A DNA stretch of 64,000 nucleotides, from contig NZ_JAALDK010000002.1 of the NCBI RefSeq assembly GCF_013366925.1, forward strand, positions 1,178,001 to 1,242,000, written 5' to 3'. Made by a program: the position numbers and the translations under genes. This document shows positions 45,302 to 53,959 of the stretch, piece after piece. This stretch comes from Paraburkholderia youngii. Its GTDB lineage: Bacteria > Pseudomonadota > Gammaproteobacteria > Burkholderiales > Burkholderiaceae. Numbering within the stretch: position 1 is the first letter of the stretch; the number at the start of each line of letters is the position of its first letter. A model generated the notes under the pieces. It was given only the letters and a program-made list of their open reading frames with translations, had not been told where the DNA came from and did no database searches.

Positions 45302-45745
45302 ATGAGCACATCCATTCGAATTTTCTTCCTGATTCAACAATTAAACCGGCTGGTCGTCAGTCGCATCGACGAGACACTGAACGCCGAGAACATTACGGCC
45401 CGCCAATTCCTTCTTCTCGATCTGCTGTCCAACCATGAACCATGCTCCAGTGCAGAACTGGCGCGCCGTGCTCACATGACAGCCCAGGCTATGGGCGAGT
45501 CGGTGAAAGCGCTGGAACAACGTGGGCTTCTGGAAAAAATGGCAAGCGAGAACGACGCGCGAGCACTCCGCATTCAACGCACACCACTCGGATGGGAGAC
45601 GTTCATGCGTTGCAGCGAAGCCGTGAACAAAGCTGAAGAAGAATTCTTTTCATGCCTGGCGTCGTCCGAAGTGGCGCGTCTGCGCGGGAGTCTCGCATTA
45701 GTGCGCGAAATCGCGATTGACGCCCTCAAGAGCGCGGAAAATTGA
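45302..45745 (+). CDS. MarR-family transcriptional regulator
   Basis: 147 residues; winged-helix region CSSAELARRAHMTAQAMGES then VKALEQRGLLEK and the wing SENDARALRIQRTPLG. MarR dimers bind short palindromes and usually respond to aromatic ligands or aryl-CoA thioesters. It is the only intact transcription factor in the island and diverges from the ring-cleavage operon, so it is the best candidate for the six TATAAGGT-type sites. Whether the ligand is a CoA thioester, as for FerC/FerR-type regulators, is not visible. Confidence 0.87.
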   Translation: MSTSIRIFFLIQQLNRLVVSRIDETLNAENITARQFLLLDLLSNHEPCSSAELARRAHMTAQAMGESVKALEQRGLLEKMASENDARALRIQRTPLGWETFMRCSEAVNKAEEEFFSCLASSEVARLRGSLALVREIAIDALKSAEN

Positions 45746-45911
45746 ACGACCATAGTTCGTCGTAAAAGCTGTATGGTCCACAAAGGAAAATCGATGACAA
45801 CGAAAGGTGAAATTGTCCATCGCCTTCGGTCGCGACCGGCATGCGCCTCGATGACGCTCGCGCCCAGTTCAAGTATCACCGGTTACAGACGCGTCGCATC
45901 GGAGACCAGGT

Positions 45912-46583
45912 ATGAGCGAGCCCCGTTTCAATCCGAAGACGACCACCAGGCTCGATATCAGGCGTCCGAGCCCGGATCTTCTGGCGCAGGCTTCTGCTCT
46001 TCCTGCCGCGACGCTCCACGAAGCAGCTGGCAAGATCGGGGTCATGCCCCCCGCGATCAAACCCGTGGCTCCCGGATTCAGGATCTGCGGACCTGCGCTC
46101 ACCGTTCACGCACCGGGCGGCGACAACCTGTGGCTGCATCGTGCGATCTATGCAGCCGACCCGGGAGACGTTCTGGTTGTGTCCGTCGGGGACGCCTATG
46201 AGTATGGCTACTGGGGGGAGGTCATGTCCACTGCGGCTCTTGCGCGCGGTCTCGGCGGCCTCGTGATCAATGGCTGTGTACGCGACCAGCGGTTGCTCGC
46301 AGAAATGGGTTTCCCGGTCTATGCGCGTGGCCTGTGCATCCGGGGTACGGGCAAGGGCTTCGGGGCCCGTGGCTGGATCAATGCGCCGACCCGCTTCGAC
46401 GATGTGACGGTTGAAGCCGGTGATCTTATCGTCGCTGATGAAGACGGTGTGGTCGCGATTCCGGTAGCCCGTGTTGCTGAAGTGATTGCCGCTGCGCAAG
46501 CTCGTGAGGCCAAGGAAGCAGATCAGATGCGTCGCATCCGGGAAGGGGAATCCACGCTCGCCATTTTCGGCTGGGATGAGTGA
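45912..46583 (+). CDS. LigK/HMG aldolase-type protein (4-carboxy-4-hydroxy-2-oxoadipate aldolase), RraA fold
   Basis: 223 residues. Conserved parts: LHEAAGKIGVMPPAIKP, GPALTVHAPGGDNLWLHRA, GYWGEVMSTAA, GLVINGCVRDQRLLAEMGFP (metal and substrate Arg/Asp) and IVADEDGVVAIP. This length and pattern fit class II pyruvate aldolases that finish the protocatechuate/gallate 4,5-cleavage route, rather than the shorter RNase E inhibitor RraA. It therefore pairs with the LigJ-like and LigB-like genes although 8 kb away. Last gene of the island, followed by the second copy of the 16-base repeat. Confidence 0.87.
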   Translation: MSEPRFNPKTTTRLDIRRPSPDLLAQASALPAATLHEAAGKIGVMPPAIKPVAPGFRICGPALTVHAPGGDNLWLHRAIYAADPGDVLVVSVGDAYEYGYWGEVMSTAALARGLGGLVINGCVRDQRLLAEMGFPVYARGLCIRGTGKGFGARGWINAPTRFDDVTVEAGDLIVADEDGVVAIPVARVAEVIAAAQAREAKEADQMRRIREGESTLAIFGWDE

Positions 46584-46620
46584 TCCCGTAACTGGAAAAA
46601 GAAAACCCCGCCAAAACGGT

Positions 46621-46636
46621 AATGCCGTTCAGTTAA
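46621..46636. repeat. 16-base direct repeat, copy B
   Basis: AATGCCGTTCAGTTAA, identical to 38674-38689. It lies 38 bases after the last island gene and may mark an old insertion-sequence end at the right border. No other gene is seen between 46584 and 46860. Confidence 0.6.
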
Positions 46637-46860
46637 GCGACTGGTTTCATTGCTCCGGAACAGGTTTTATTTGCAAAGAACCAAGAGCTATTTGCCCGCC
46701 GAAGCCCAATACCGGCCTATGCGCGGCCTGCATGAATTGATTTTTTTAATGAATTTGCGCAGACGGCCGGAACACGGTCGAATGTAGGGTTTCTCGCGGC
46801 CGGCGTATAACGCTGCGCCGCCTGTTTGAATTCATCAAAAAAAGCCGATAAGGAGCAACA

Positions 46861-47643
46861 ATGAAAGCCATCTTGGCCACCCTGACGATTGCACTGCTGG
46901 CCGCATCGTCCGGGAGCGCAATCGCCAAGGATTGGTCGACCGTGCGGTTCGGGGTCGACGCGAGCTATCCGCCGTTCGAATCGAAAGGCGCCGACGGCAA
47001 GCTAGTCGGCTTCGATATCGATCTCGGCAATGAGATTTGCCGCCGGCTCAACGCGAAATGCGTGTGGATCGAGAATTCGTTCGACGGCATGATTGCCGCG
47101 CTGAAAGGCCGCAAATTCGACGGCGTGCTGTCGACGATGTCGATGACGCCCGCGCGTCAGGCGCAGATCGGGTTCTCGTCGAAGGTGTTCCGCATTCCGA
47201 CGCGTCTCGTCGCGAAGAAGGGCTCGCCGATCGAGCCGACGCCGCAAGCGCTGAAGGGCAAGCGCATCGGCGTCGAGCAGGGCTCGATTCAGGAAACCTA
47301 CGCGAAGACGTATTGGGAGCCGGCCGGCGCGGTGATCGTGCCGTATCAGGATCAGGATCTGGTGTATTCGGATCTGCTTGCCGGCCGTATCGACGCGTCA
47401 TTGCAGAACGCGGTGCAAGCCGATATCGGCTTTTTGCGCACCTCGCGCGGCAAGGACTTCGGATTTGCCGGCAATCCGCTCTACGACGCGAAAACGCTCG
47501 GCAGCGGCACGGCGATCGGTTTGCGTAAAGAAGATACCGATCTGCAGGAAAAGATCGACAAAGCCATTGCCGATATCCGCGCCGACGGCACTTACGACCG
47601 CATTGCGAAAAAGTATTTCGATTTCGACGTGTACGGTCAGTGA
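46861..47643 (+). CDS. Periplasmic basic-amino-acid-binding protein (HisJ/ArgT type)
   Basis: 260 residues: signal peptide to GSAIAKDW, then FGVDASYPPFESKGADGKLV, GFDIDLGNEICRRL, DGMIAALKGRKFDGVLSTMS and MTPARQAQIGFS, typical of family 3 solute-binding proteins for Lys/Arg/Orn/His. AAGGAG precedes the ATG. No permease or ATPase genes are adjacent, so it is an orphan binding protein or works with a transporter encoded elsewhere. Confidence 0.92.
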   Translation: MKAILATLTIALLAASSGSAIAKDWSTVRFGVDASYPPFESKGADGKLVGFDIDLGNEICRRLNAKCVWIENSFDGMIAALKGRKFDGVLSTMSMTPARQAQIGFSSKVFRIPTRLVAKKGSPIEPTPQALKGKRIGVEQGSIQETYAKTYWEPAGAVIVPYQDQDLVYSDLLAGRIDASLQNAVQADIGFLRTSRGKDFGFAGNPLYDAKTLGSGTAIGLRKEDTDLQEKIDKAIADIRADGTYDRIAKKYFDFDVYGQ

Positions 47644-47806
47644 GCCGAGACCGCGCGGCACGCGGCCAGCTTCGACCTGGCACTCGCGCGGCCCGACATC
47701 TAAACTGTGGTCATGACCTTCCTGAGCCGTGATGTGGCGAGCCGGTATGCCGAATCGGCTGCAACCGGCGCTTCCCCGGCCCGACCCGCATTGGGGAGGC
47801 ACTGAC

Positions 47807-48133
47807 ATGCAAGGCTTTCAGATCACGTTCTTCACCCAGCAGGGGCGCAGCCATCATGGCAAGCCGCTTGCCGACTGGCTCGTGCGTCTCGCGAGCGAAC
47901 TCGGCCTGCGCGGCGCGACCGTGATTCCAGCTTGCGAAGGCATCGGCCATCATCACCGCATTCACTCCGCGCACTTCTTCGAGCTTGCCGATCAACCGTT
48001 GTCCGTCGTGATGGCGGTGACGAGCGACGAAGCCGATCGGCTGTTCGATCGTCTGAGCGCTGAGGGTTTACATCTGTTCTACGTGAAAACGACGGCCGAG
48101 TTCGGCGTCGTCGGAGAAGACGACGGGGCCTGA
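47807..48133 (+). CDS. DUF190 protein
   Basis: 108 residues from the ATG at 47807, with GGGGAGG upstream. GFQITFFTQQGRSHHGKPLA, GATVIPACEGIGHHHRIHSA and PLSVVMAVTSDEADRL match DUF190, a small PII-like-fold family often beside the fluoride exporter crcB. No crcB is present here. The stop codon lies in the loop of a short GGGGCCT/AGGCCCC hairpin (48125-48140). Function not established. Confidence 0.78.
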   Translation: MQGFQITFFTQQGRSHHGKPLADWLVRLASELGLRGATVIPACEGIGHHHRIHSAHFFELADQPLSVVMAVTSDEADRLFDRLSAEGLHLFYVKTTAEFGVVGEDDGA

Positions 48134-48277
48134 AGGCCCCGCTCTCGATGGCAAGTCCCAAACCTCGTTTTCTCGACCTGGTCCGTGTACGCGCGCGGGT
48201 ATCCGGCCGCACAGGGCTGCGATGGGCATGTCGAATGCTTCGCTACTGGAGCCGAGTCATCCCAGGGAGAGCGAATC

Positions 48278-48562
48278 ATGCGAGAAGTTGCGACAAACAT
48301 GCTGATCGCGCTATCGGCCATTGCGTTGATGGCGGGCGCATCCGGCTGCAAGCGGTCGGCCGAGAACGGCCGCATCTCGACGGGCCAGATGAGCAGCGGC
48401 GTGATGAGCAATTCGGCGAGCCCGCGTGGCACACCCGGCGATAGCGACGCGGCGAAGCGTGCGAACGACGAGGCGGGCGCGGCAGCGAGCGCATCGCCCG
48501 CCGCGAGCCACGCCGCGGCGGTCCACAGCACGCCGGCGAGCGGGGCGTCCGCGACGCAGTAG
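48278..48562 (+). CDS. Small exported Ala/Ser-rich protein, possible lipoprotein
   Basis: 94 residues from 48278, with AGGGAGA upstream. A hydrophobic segment (MLIALSAIALMAGASGC) is followed by a Cys, but the residues before the Cys fit a lipobox only loosely. The rest is low complexity (SASPAASHAAAVHSTPA). No family recognised. Confidence 0.55.
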   Translation: MREVATNMLIALSAIALMAGASGCKRSAENGRISTGQMSSGVMSNSASPRGTPGDSDAAKRANDEAGAAASASPAASHAAAVHSTPASGASATQ

Positions 48563-48591
48563 GCGTCGCTCAGGCCCGGCGCATGGCAGAA

Positions 48592-48840
48592 CTATTCGTC
48601 CAACGGATCGGGGTCGCCCAATGCGGAGTCGATCGCGCGTTGGGCATTGTCGACGGCCTCGCCGATCGCGGGCTTGCCGCGCAGCGCGGAGCGCGCATGC
48701 CACGGAGCGGTCCAGGCTTCGAGGTCGCGAGCGTCGGTACCAGTGCGATCGATTCGCGTGGTGATCGACGAACCGCCGGCCGGGTCGTCCTCGACGAGCA
48801 CGGTGATGGTGAAGCCGCGGTGGAGATGAACTTCCTGCAT
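48592..48840 (-). CDS. Hypothetical small protein
   Basis: 82 residues from the ATG at 48840 (MQEVHLHRGFTITVLVED), with AGGAGA upstream. The text RGKPAIGEAVDNAQRAIDSA and the acidic end are like a common uncharacterised small family of Burkholderiaceae. No catalytic motif or membrane segment. Function unknown. Confidence 0.6.
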   Translation of the reverse strand: MQEVHLHRGFTITVLVEDDPAGGSSITTRIDRTGTDARDLEAWTAPWHARSALRGKPAIGEAVDNAQRAIDSALGDPDPLDE

Positions 48841-48997
48841 CGACGGTTCTCCTGGCTGGTTCGCTTTCGGGGCAGCATGCGCCGTTCCACGCGCTCGGGG
48901 GCTCCTGCTCTTATCTATTTCGTCCCGGTTTCGCCCGAATGGAACGGGATGCGGAACCGCGCGCAGCAGGTGACTCAACGAAGGCCCGCTCCAAAGG

Positions 48998-49426
48998 CTA
49001 TGCCGCGGGCTCCTCGTGCCGCACGTTGACCATCCACGGCACGCCGAAGCGGTCGATCAACGTACCGAAGCCGCTGGTCCAGAAGGTCTGCTGAAACGGC
49101 ATCGTGACCTGTCCGCCATCCGCCAGCGCGTTGAAATATTTCTCGCCGGACGCCTGGTCGTCGGCGGTGACCGACAGGCTGAAGCCCGCATGCACGGTAT
49201 CGCCGCCGCGGCAATCGCCATCCGACATCAGCACGTGCGTGTTACCGATGACGAGCGTCGCGTGCATGATCTTGTCGGCGTGTTCGGGCGCGACCGGGCG
49301 AGCGGGATCGGGCGGCGCGTCTTTCGCTCGCAGCTTCAGCAACTCCTGCGCGCCGAGCGCCGAACGATAGAACGCAATGGCTTCCTCACAACGGCCATTG
49401 AAGTACAGATAGGGTTGGATTTCCAT
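48998..49426 (-). CDS. VOC-superfamily protein (PhnB/YjdN-like)
   Basis: 142 residues. IQPYLYFNGRCEEAIAFYRS, HATLVIGNTHVLMSDGDCRG, TADDQASGEKYFNALADGG and WTSGFGTLIDRFGVPWMVN are characteristic of PhnB/YjdN proteins. They are small glyoxalase-fold proteins with no proven reaction and, despite the name, no proven role in phosphonate metabolism. It is far from the phn operon here. Confidence 0.88.
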   Translation of the reverse strand: MEIQPYLYFNGRCEEAIAFYRSALGAQELLKLRAKDAPPDPARPVAPEHADKIMHATLVIGNTHVLMSDGDCRGGDTVHAGFSLSVTADDQASGEKYFNALADGGQVTMPFQQTFWTSGFGTLIDRFGVPWMVNVRHEEPAA

Positions 49427-49544
49427 GCTGGTTTCCTGAGACGGGCGAGGGTAGGCAGACGATTCTATCAGCGCGATTTCGCGGACGGACGGCTATCGAG
49501 CCTGCGATCAAGCGATGCCTGCCGCGCTTCAGTGTGCCCCCGCT

Positions 49545-50024
49545 TCATGCCTTCCCGGCATGACTGCCGCCATTGGCTGGGTAAGCCTCCTGCAACGCAA
49601 TCGAGCCGGTTTCCAGCAGCGATTTGAGGTTGGACATGATCTTCGGCCAGCCGCCCGACACCGCCTCGATGAACTTCGACTGATCGCGCTCGATCGTATG
49701 CGTGAGCGTCAGCTTGACCGCCGTTCCGCTCGGTTCGAGCTCCATCGTGCAGCGCGAATCGCCTTCGGCCTGCAGCTCGGGCCGTTTTTGATGCCGCCAG
49801 CGAATCACGAGGCGCCGCGGCGGCACAGCCTCGATGATCTCGCCCGCGTCGAAAGTCTCCCCCGCGCTCGACACGAGTTTCCACGACGAGCCCGCCGTCC
49901 ATTCGCTATCGCAGTGCATGCCGAACCAGTACTGCTTGATGAACTCCGCGTCGGTGAGCGCCGACCACAACTGTTCGGGCGTGGTGCGGATATAGGTCAC
50001 GTAGACGAATGTCGATCTAGTCAT
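49545..50024 (-). CDS. SRPBCC / AHSA1-domain protein
   Basis: 159 residues. VTYIRTTPEQLWSALTDAEF, FIKQYWFGMHCDSEWTAGSS and TLTHTIERDQSKFIEAVSGG are typical of AHSA1-like START-fold proteins. It overlaps the upstream ArsR gene by 8 bases, the standard ArsR-AHSA1 gene pair. Ligand and function unknown. Confidence 0.88.
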   Translation of the reverse strand: MTRSTFVYVTYIRTTPEQLWSALTDAEFIKQYWFGMHCDSEWTAGSSWKLVSSAGETFDAGEIIEAVPPRRLVIRWRHQKRPELQAEGDSRCTMELEPSGTAVKLTLTHTIERDQSKFIEAVSGGWPKIMSNLKSLLETGSIALQEAYPANGGSHAGKA

Positions 50025-50352
50025 TGCCTTTCTCCAGGCGTCGTTTCAGGGAAGAGAGCGCCTTCAGGCGCGGTTTTTCGAACTTGGCAATCCAGCGCTC
50101 GTAGATCTGCTGCAGCGGCACTGGATTGAGGAAGTGCAATTTCTCGCGCCCGCTGCGCACCGTCACGACGAGGTTCGCCGCTTCCAGCAGGCCCAGATGC
50201 TGCGTCACGCCTTGCCGTGTCATGTCGAGGTGCTCGCACAGGTCGTTCAGGGTCTGGCCGTCGTGCGCATGCAGCACGTCCAGCAGCTTGCGCCGGCTCG
50301 GATCGGCGAGGGCTTTGAATAGCAGGTCTGTGTCGTCGGGGAGCTCGGCCAT
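50017..50352 (-). CDS. ArsR-family transcriptional regulator
   Basis: 111 residues: LFKALADPSRRKLLDVLHAH, LCEHLDMTRQGVTQHLGLLE and the wing VVTVRSGREKLHFLNPVPLQ. It lacks the CxC metal site of metal-sensing ArsR proteins, so it probably senses something else. It is translationally coupled to the AHSA1 gene and probably autoregulates through the repeats at 50359-50400. Confidence 0.9.
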   Translation of the reverse strand: MAELPDDTDLLFKALADPSRRKLLDVLHAHDGQTLNDLCEHLDMTRQGVTQHLGLLEAANLVVTVRSGREKLHFLNPVPLQQIYERWIAKFEKPRLKALSSLKRRLEKGND

Positions 50353-50358
50353 GAACGG

Positions 50359-50400
50359 CTATAGGCAAGTGATCTGTTGCATTTACTATAGGCAACAGAT
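50359..50400. promoter_or_regulatory. Candidate operator of the ArsR/AHSA1 pair
   Basis: ATCTGTTGC (50372-50380) and GCAACAGAT (50392-50400) form an inverted repeat. CTATAGGCAA occurs twice in direct orientation (50359-50368, 50386-50395). The block starts 7 bases upstream of the ArsR start. Confidence 0.55.
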
Positions 50401-50462
50401 TGCTTGCATGTCAAGGAGAGTGAGGAAGCCTCGTAGGTCTCACTATCGGTGCTCTGAAGGGA

Positions 50463-50500
50463 AACAATTAAGTCAGTCGGAGAACAATTAAGTCAGTCGG
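50463..50500. repeat. Tandem 18-base repeat
   Basis: AACAATTAAGTCAGTCGG at 50463-50480 and 50483-50500, 20-base period. Next to it lie pieces of an integrase-like and a LysR gene. It may be an attachment or recombination scar. Confidence 0.75.
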
Positions 50501-50639
50501 GCTTAACGATAATTTTTCTCTCTTATCTAGTATGTTTCAAAAGTGATCCTTGCTTTTACGCAGCGAACCAGCGTTTTGCTCGCCTTCAGGACCCGCGACG
50601 ACTTATTCTTTACCTGGTAACCCGATAAAAAGTGGAGAT

Positions 50640-50806
50640 CGATTGCGCCAAGAGGATAGGCTTGCCAACGGGGTTCAGGAGCCAGAGAAAACATTTGTTT
50701 CTTGGCTCGATGGTCAGCGCGCCCCTGAACGGCAGTTCCGCGAATCGTCGCAGGAGGCATACACCTCAATTTTTGCAATTTGGGTCCGGCATTTGGCGGA
50801 CCGCCA
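50640..50806 (+). pseudogene. Possible N-terminal fragment of a site-specific integrase
   Basis: One frame reads FVSWLDGQRAPERQFRESSQ then EAYTSIFAIWVRHLADR, resembling the SAM-like N-terminal domain of tyrosine recombinases (helix, S--T---Y---W--F--H). It then runs directly into LysR sequence. No catalytic domain. Identification is tentative. Confidence 0.35.
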
Positions 50807-51183
50807 AGTTAAGATTGAAGTGGCCCGAAGACCTCCAGTCCGCGACGCTGCTTCACAACACGCTGCATCCTCACTGGAGGGCGTGGTTGACACGATTCAG
50901 CAATCTTGCCGATGAGCAGATCGAGGCGATCGTCGGCATTGAGTTCGACCAGTCGTTGATGGCGATCGACGCCGCGGTGCGTGCGCAAGGGGTCGTCCTG
51001 ACCAGTGCGATTCTGGTGGAAGGCGAGCTTGCTGCGGGTTCGCTTGTGGAGCCGTTTGGAAAAGCGTTGCCGTTGTGCGAGGGATACTATCTCGTACACC
51101 CCGATGCGGACGAGCTTCAACCAGGTGTGAAGGCGCTGAAAGCGTGGATGGCCGAGAGGATGGCTGTAAAAAGCTCAGTTTGA
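50807..51183 (+). pseudogene. C-terminal fragment of a LysR-family regulator (GcvA-like)
   Basis: About 125 codons read LKWPEDLQSATLLHN, HWRAWLTRFSN, IEFDQSLMAIDAAVRAQGVV then ILVEGELAAGSLVEPFGKAL and GYYLVHPDADE, the second half of a LysR substrate-binding domain of the GcvA group. The DNA-binding domain and the first half of the effector domain are missing and replaced by integrase-like sequence. It cannot act as a regulator. Confidence 0.75.
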
Positions 51184-51940
51184 TGCCGGCCGAACAGCAC
51201 ATCGACGAATAGAAGCCCAGCCTGCGCGACCTGGCTTTATTCGCGTTCAGGTGATTGTCGCGAGTCGAATGGCCGGTTGTTGCCTCCGAAACCTGACGGA
51301 CCAGCTACGCACAGAATTCGGCGAAAACGGTCACTGGGATGATCGCCGGCCATGGGCCGCTATGGTTTGCTCTGCGGTCATCCGTTACGCGATGCCAGCC
51401 CTGCAAATGCACTAGGCGGAAGGGGTGTCGCTGCGGATCGTTGTCGGGTTGGTTCTTTCTACCGTCAGATTGACCGATCGCTGCACGGCAGGACGGGTAC
51501 GATGGCGCGTGCCCGCAGGAACAGCGAGCATCGACTTTCACGATCAATGTAGCCAGGTTGGACAGCGGGACGACAGTGAAGGAATCCGTGTCGAACGAGT
51601 CGGGCCCCGTCTTCGCCGTGGCGTGCTATGGCCCGGCTCGCGCGCCGCTGCGTGAAGTACTGGGTGCGGCAGTGCTGAGTACCTTTCTGAGTGCGCCCGC
51701 GACTTCGTGGTCAACAGCACGGTGTTCCGCCGTCGGCCTTTCGCGCAGGACGCACGTTGCGCCCGCAAGGCACACGCAAGTTAATGTGGCATGCGCGAAG
51801 CCGATTAATATGTGATGTCTGTGGATATCCGTGAAGTGGGATGACTTACGACCGCTTGTACATCCTGCGCGCAGGCTCATGCCACTGGTCTCTACAGGTA
51901 GACCCGAAAGCGAAACGATTCGGGGTACAGCTGCGCGCCA
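51184..51940. other. Region without a recognisable gene
   Basis: About 750 bases between the LysR fragment and the phosphotransferase gene. Frames up to 85 codons exist on both strands, none with a family signature or good ribosome binding site. Given the broken neighbours it may be degenerate coding sequence. Confidence 0.45.
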
Positions 51941-52720
51941 TCACGAACCCGCGATGAACCGTTCTATAACCGGTGTAAATTTTTCAGGCACTTGTCCCAA
52001 CAGCGTTCCAGCATACACCCTGAGCCACTGCCGAACGCTTTTCTCGGAAATCCCTGATTCACCGCAATACCTATTCAAATAGTATTCGGCGATTTCCGTA
52101 CCGGTAAAACTCCACGCTACATACGAGCAAGCGGCATCCGCCGCCGGATCGCCCCTGCTGACCTGGAGCAGATCGATAACCGTGTACTTCGCGCCGTCAA
52201 AAAAAACGTTGCCCGCATGAAAATCGCAGTGACATAACGCCTGACCGTCCGGCAGACCGCCCAGAACCCCCAGGAGGTTTTTCTTGAGATCAGCGGAAAG
52301 CCTGTCGTTAATCACCAAGTCGTCGTGAAAACGCTGTTTGAGATCCGGCATCCACCCAGTCTTGTCATACTTTTGCAAGCGGCACTGGAGAGCCACAAGA
52401 ACATCCAGCGTGTCTTTACATCGCACCGGATCGCGGCGCGCCGGATCGCGGAACTCCTCCGACATCACTTCGCCTTTTACCCGGTCCATGCGTAAACCAT
52501 ATCGCCCGTCTACGAGGAGTATTTCGTAAATCATCGGCCCGGGGAAATTCACGAGCTCCAGATTCGCCATGATGTACGCTTCGCTGAAGACGTTCCTCTT
52601 TGGATAACCTTCGCGATACAGTTTTACCGCGTGCTCTCCCTTCGCATACACCGTGGCTTGCGCTCCTCTCCCCACTATCTCGCCAAACAATGCTTCAAAA
52701 TCGCAACTCATGTTCAGCAT
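51941..52720 (-). CDS. APH-family phosphotransferase (aminoglycoside/choline kinase-like)
   Basis: 259 residues with a kinase-like fold. GEIVGRGAQATVYAKGEHAV KLY is the nucleotide loop with the Lys; LCHCDFHAGNVFFDG is the Brenner motif with catalytic Asp and Asn; TVIDLLQVSRGDPAAD is the metal-binding segment, with Leu-Leu where Asp-Phe/Trp is common. A tail of about 50 residues follows. Substrate unknown; no resistance genes are nearby. The start could be the ATG at 52720 or the Met four codons later. Confidence 0.75.
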   Translation of the reverse strand: MLNMSCDFEALFGEIVGRGAQATVYAKGEHAVKLYREGYPKRNVFSEAYIMANLELVNFPGPMIYEILLVDGRYGLRMDRVKGEVMSEEFRDPARRDPVRCKDTLDVLVALQCRLQKYDKTGWMPDLKQRFHDDLVINDRLSADLKKNLLGVLGGLPDGQALCHCDFHAGNVFFDGAKYTVIDLLQVSRGDPAADAACSYVAWSFTGTEIAEYYLNRYCGESGISEKSVRQWLRVYAGTLLGQVPEKFTPVIERFIAGS

Positions 52721-52840
52721 TCCTCTGCCGCGAATTTGGGAGCAGTATACTCCTGACCGCTAGCATGGAAAACGGCCTGGACCAGGCAGCTGGATTCGGC
52801 TCAGCTCAGCGCCAAGGACGGCTTTAACCTGCGTGGAAAG

Positions 52841-53350
52841 ATGATGCAGCCTGTCCAATCCTATATCCGCGCACAAGGCGCGGCCTGCGCCGTCATTAAT
52901 GCCGTGCTCAACCCGGCTATTACGTGGCTCGGCAATCGGCGGATGGCATTCGTGCCGCTCTTCGGAGACAGTGGCATCATCATCGATATCGCAGTGACGT
53001 CCATCGTGCTGTCGCTGCTGGTATCCCTGTTTGTCACACCGGCGGCGCGCGGGGAGTATCGCGCCGGTCGGCTCACAGGGAGCGACACGGTCTTCGCGGA
53101 GAGCGGCGTGCTCGCGCATTTGCCAAGCAAAGCCTGGTCTTTCGGGCTGGTGATCGGTGTTGTTGCCGCCGCCGTGATCACCGCACTCATGTCCGCGACG
53201 TTCCTTTTGCTAGGGTCCGCCGGGCTTTCTTTTGCCGGATTCGTTATTCTGAAAGCCGTGTACACCGCGGCGCTCGGGTTCGTCGTCACGCGCTGGGTCA
53301 TCCTCCGGCAACTGCTTCACTGTCGCGCAAATTCGGCGCATACCGGCTGA
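52841..53350 (+). CDS. Small multi-pass membrane protein of unknown function
   Basis: 169 residues with about four hydrophobic segments: around 15-30, DIAVTSIVLSLLVSLFV, SFGLVIGVVAAAVITALMSA and GFVILKAVYTAALGFVVTRW. No family recognised. GGAAAG lies next to a double ATG, so the start is at 52841 or 52844. Confidence 0.6.
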   Translation: MMQPVQSYIRAQGAACAVINAVLNPAITWLGNRRMAFVPLFGDSGIIIDIAVTSIVLSLLVSLFVTPAARGEYRAGRLTGSDTVFAESGVLAHLPSKAWSFGLVIGVVAAAVITALMSATFLLLGSAGLSFAGFVILKAVYTAALGFVVTRWVILRQLLHCRANSAHTG

Positions 53351-53959
53351 GTGGGGCGATAGCTGGCCCCCGAGCCCGGCGCGCAGACCGCTCCTCGATA
53401 CAGCGGCGCAAGATGCTTTCGAACATGCGACTACCTGAGCAACCGCGCACTGCAGCGGTTGGCGGTCGGTCGGCGCACTGGCGAAGCGGACCATTGAGCT
53501 GCGGGTTTCGAGCAGACATTGTGTTCCGAAAATCGATTGGATTTGCGGCGACAACCGGTTGCGTCAAACTCTGTGATATTTGGTAGCGCGTAGTGCGACG
53601 GTGGAATGGGGTTCAGCGGGAATTTTTGTCGCAGACTTTGATGTGCGCTGATATCCCAACTCCCACCTCCTCCATAGCCCCGATTTACGCGCGGCGTTTC
53701 CGGTCGAGCACGACGAGCCCGATCGTCTGCGATCGTTACACCGACAACGGTGATGAGCAAGGCAACCACCACCTCTCCGATTTGAATGGAGGCCGGCAGC
53801 ATAACGCGGTCCCGAACACGCGCGGGTGCACCCCGTACCTTTCCTGAGTGAAGGCGGCGCAAGTGTTGCTGTCTCAAATCACATGAAGGTTCCGAAACAT
53901 CCATGTGGAAGCCTGAGCGCAATGCGCAATTTCGCCTGGTCGTTTAGAGGGACACTGAC
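53351..53959. other. Region without a recognisable gene
   Basis: About 600 bases. A minus-strand frame contains a possible membrane segment (IGEVVVALLITVVGVTIADD), but no start signal or family supports it. It probably holds the promoter for the glycosidase gene. Confidence 0.4.

Noticed and set aside
45912..46583. RNase E inhibitor RraA
   Set aside because: The protein is longer than RraA and has the GCVRD and pyruvate-aldolase pattern; its context with LigB/LigJ-like genes favours the LigK-type aldolase.
48998..49426. Phosphonate-related PhnB
   Set aside because: The name is historical; this VOC protein is 43 kb from the phn operon and has no shown role in C-P bond cleavage.
53431..53922. 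163-codon minus-strand frame with a possible membrane helix
   Set aside because: No start signal, no family, and composition like non-coding sequence; the helix-like stretch is short.
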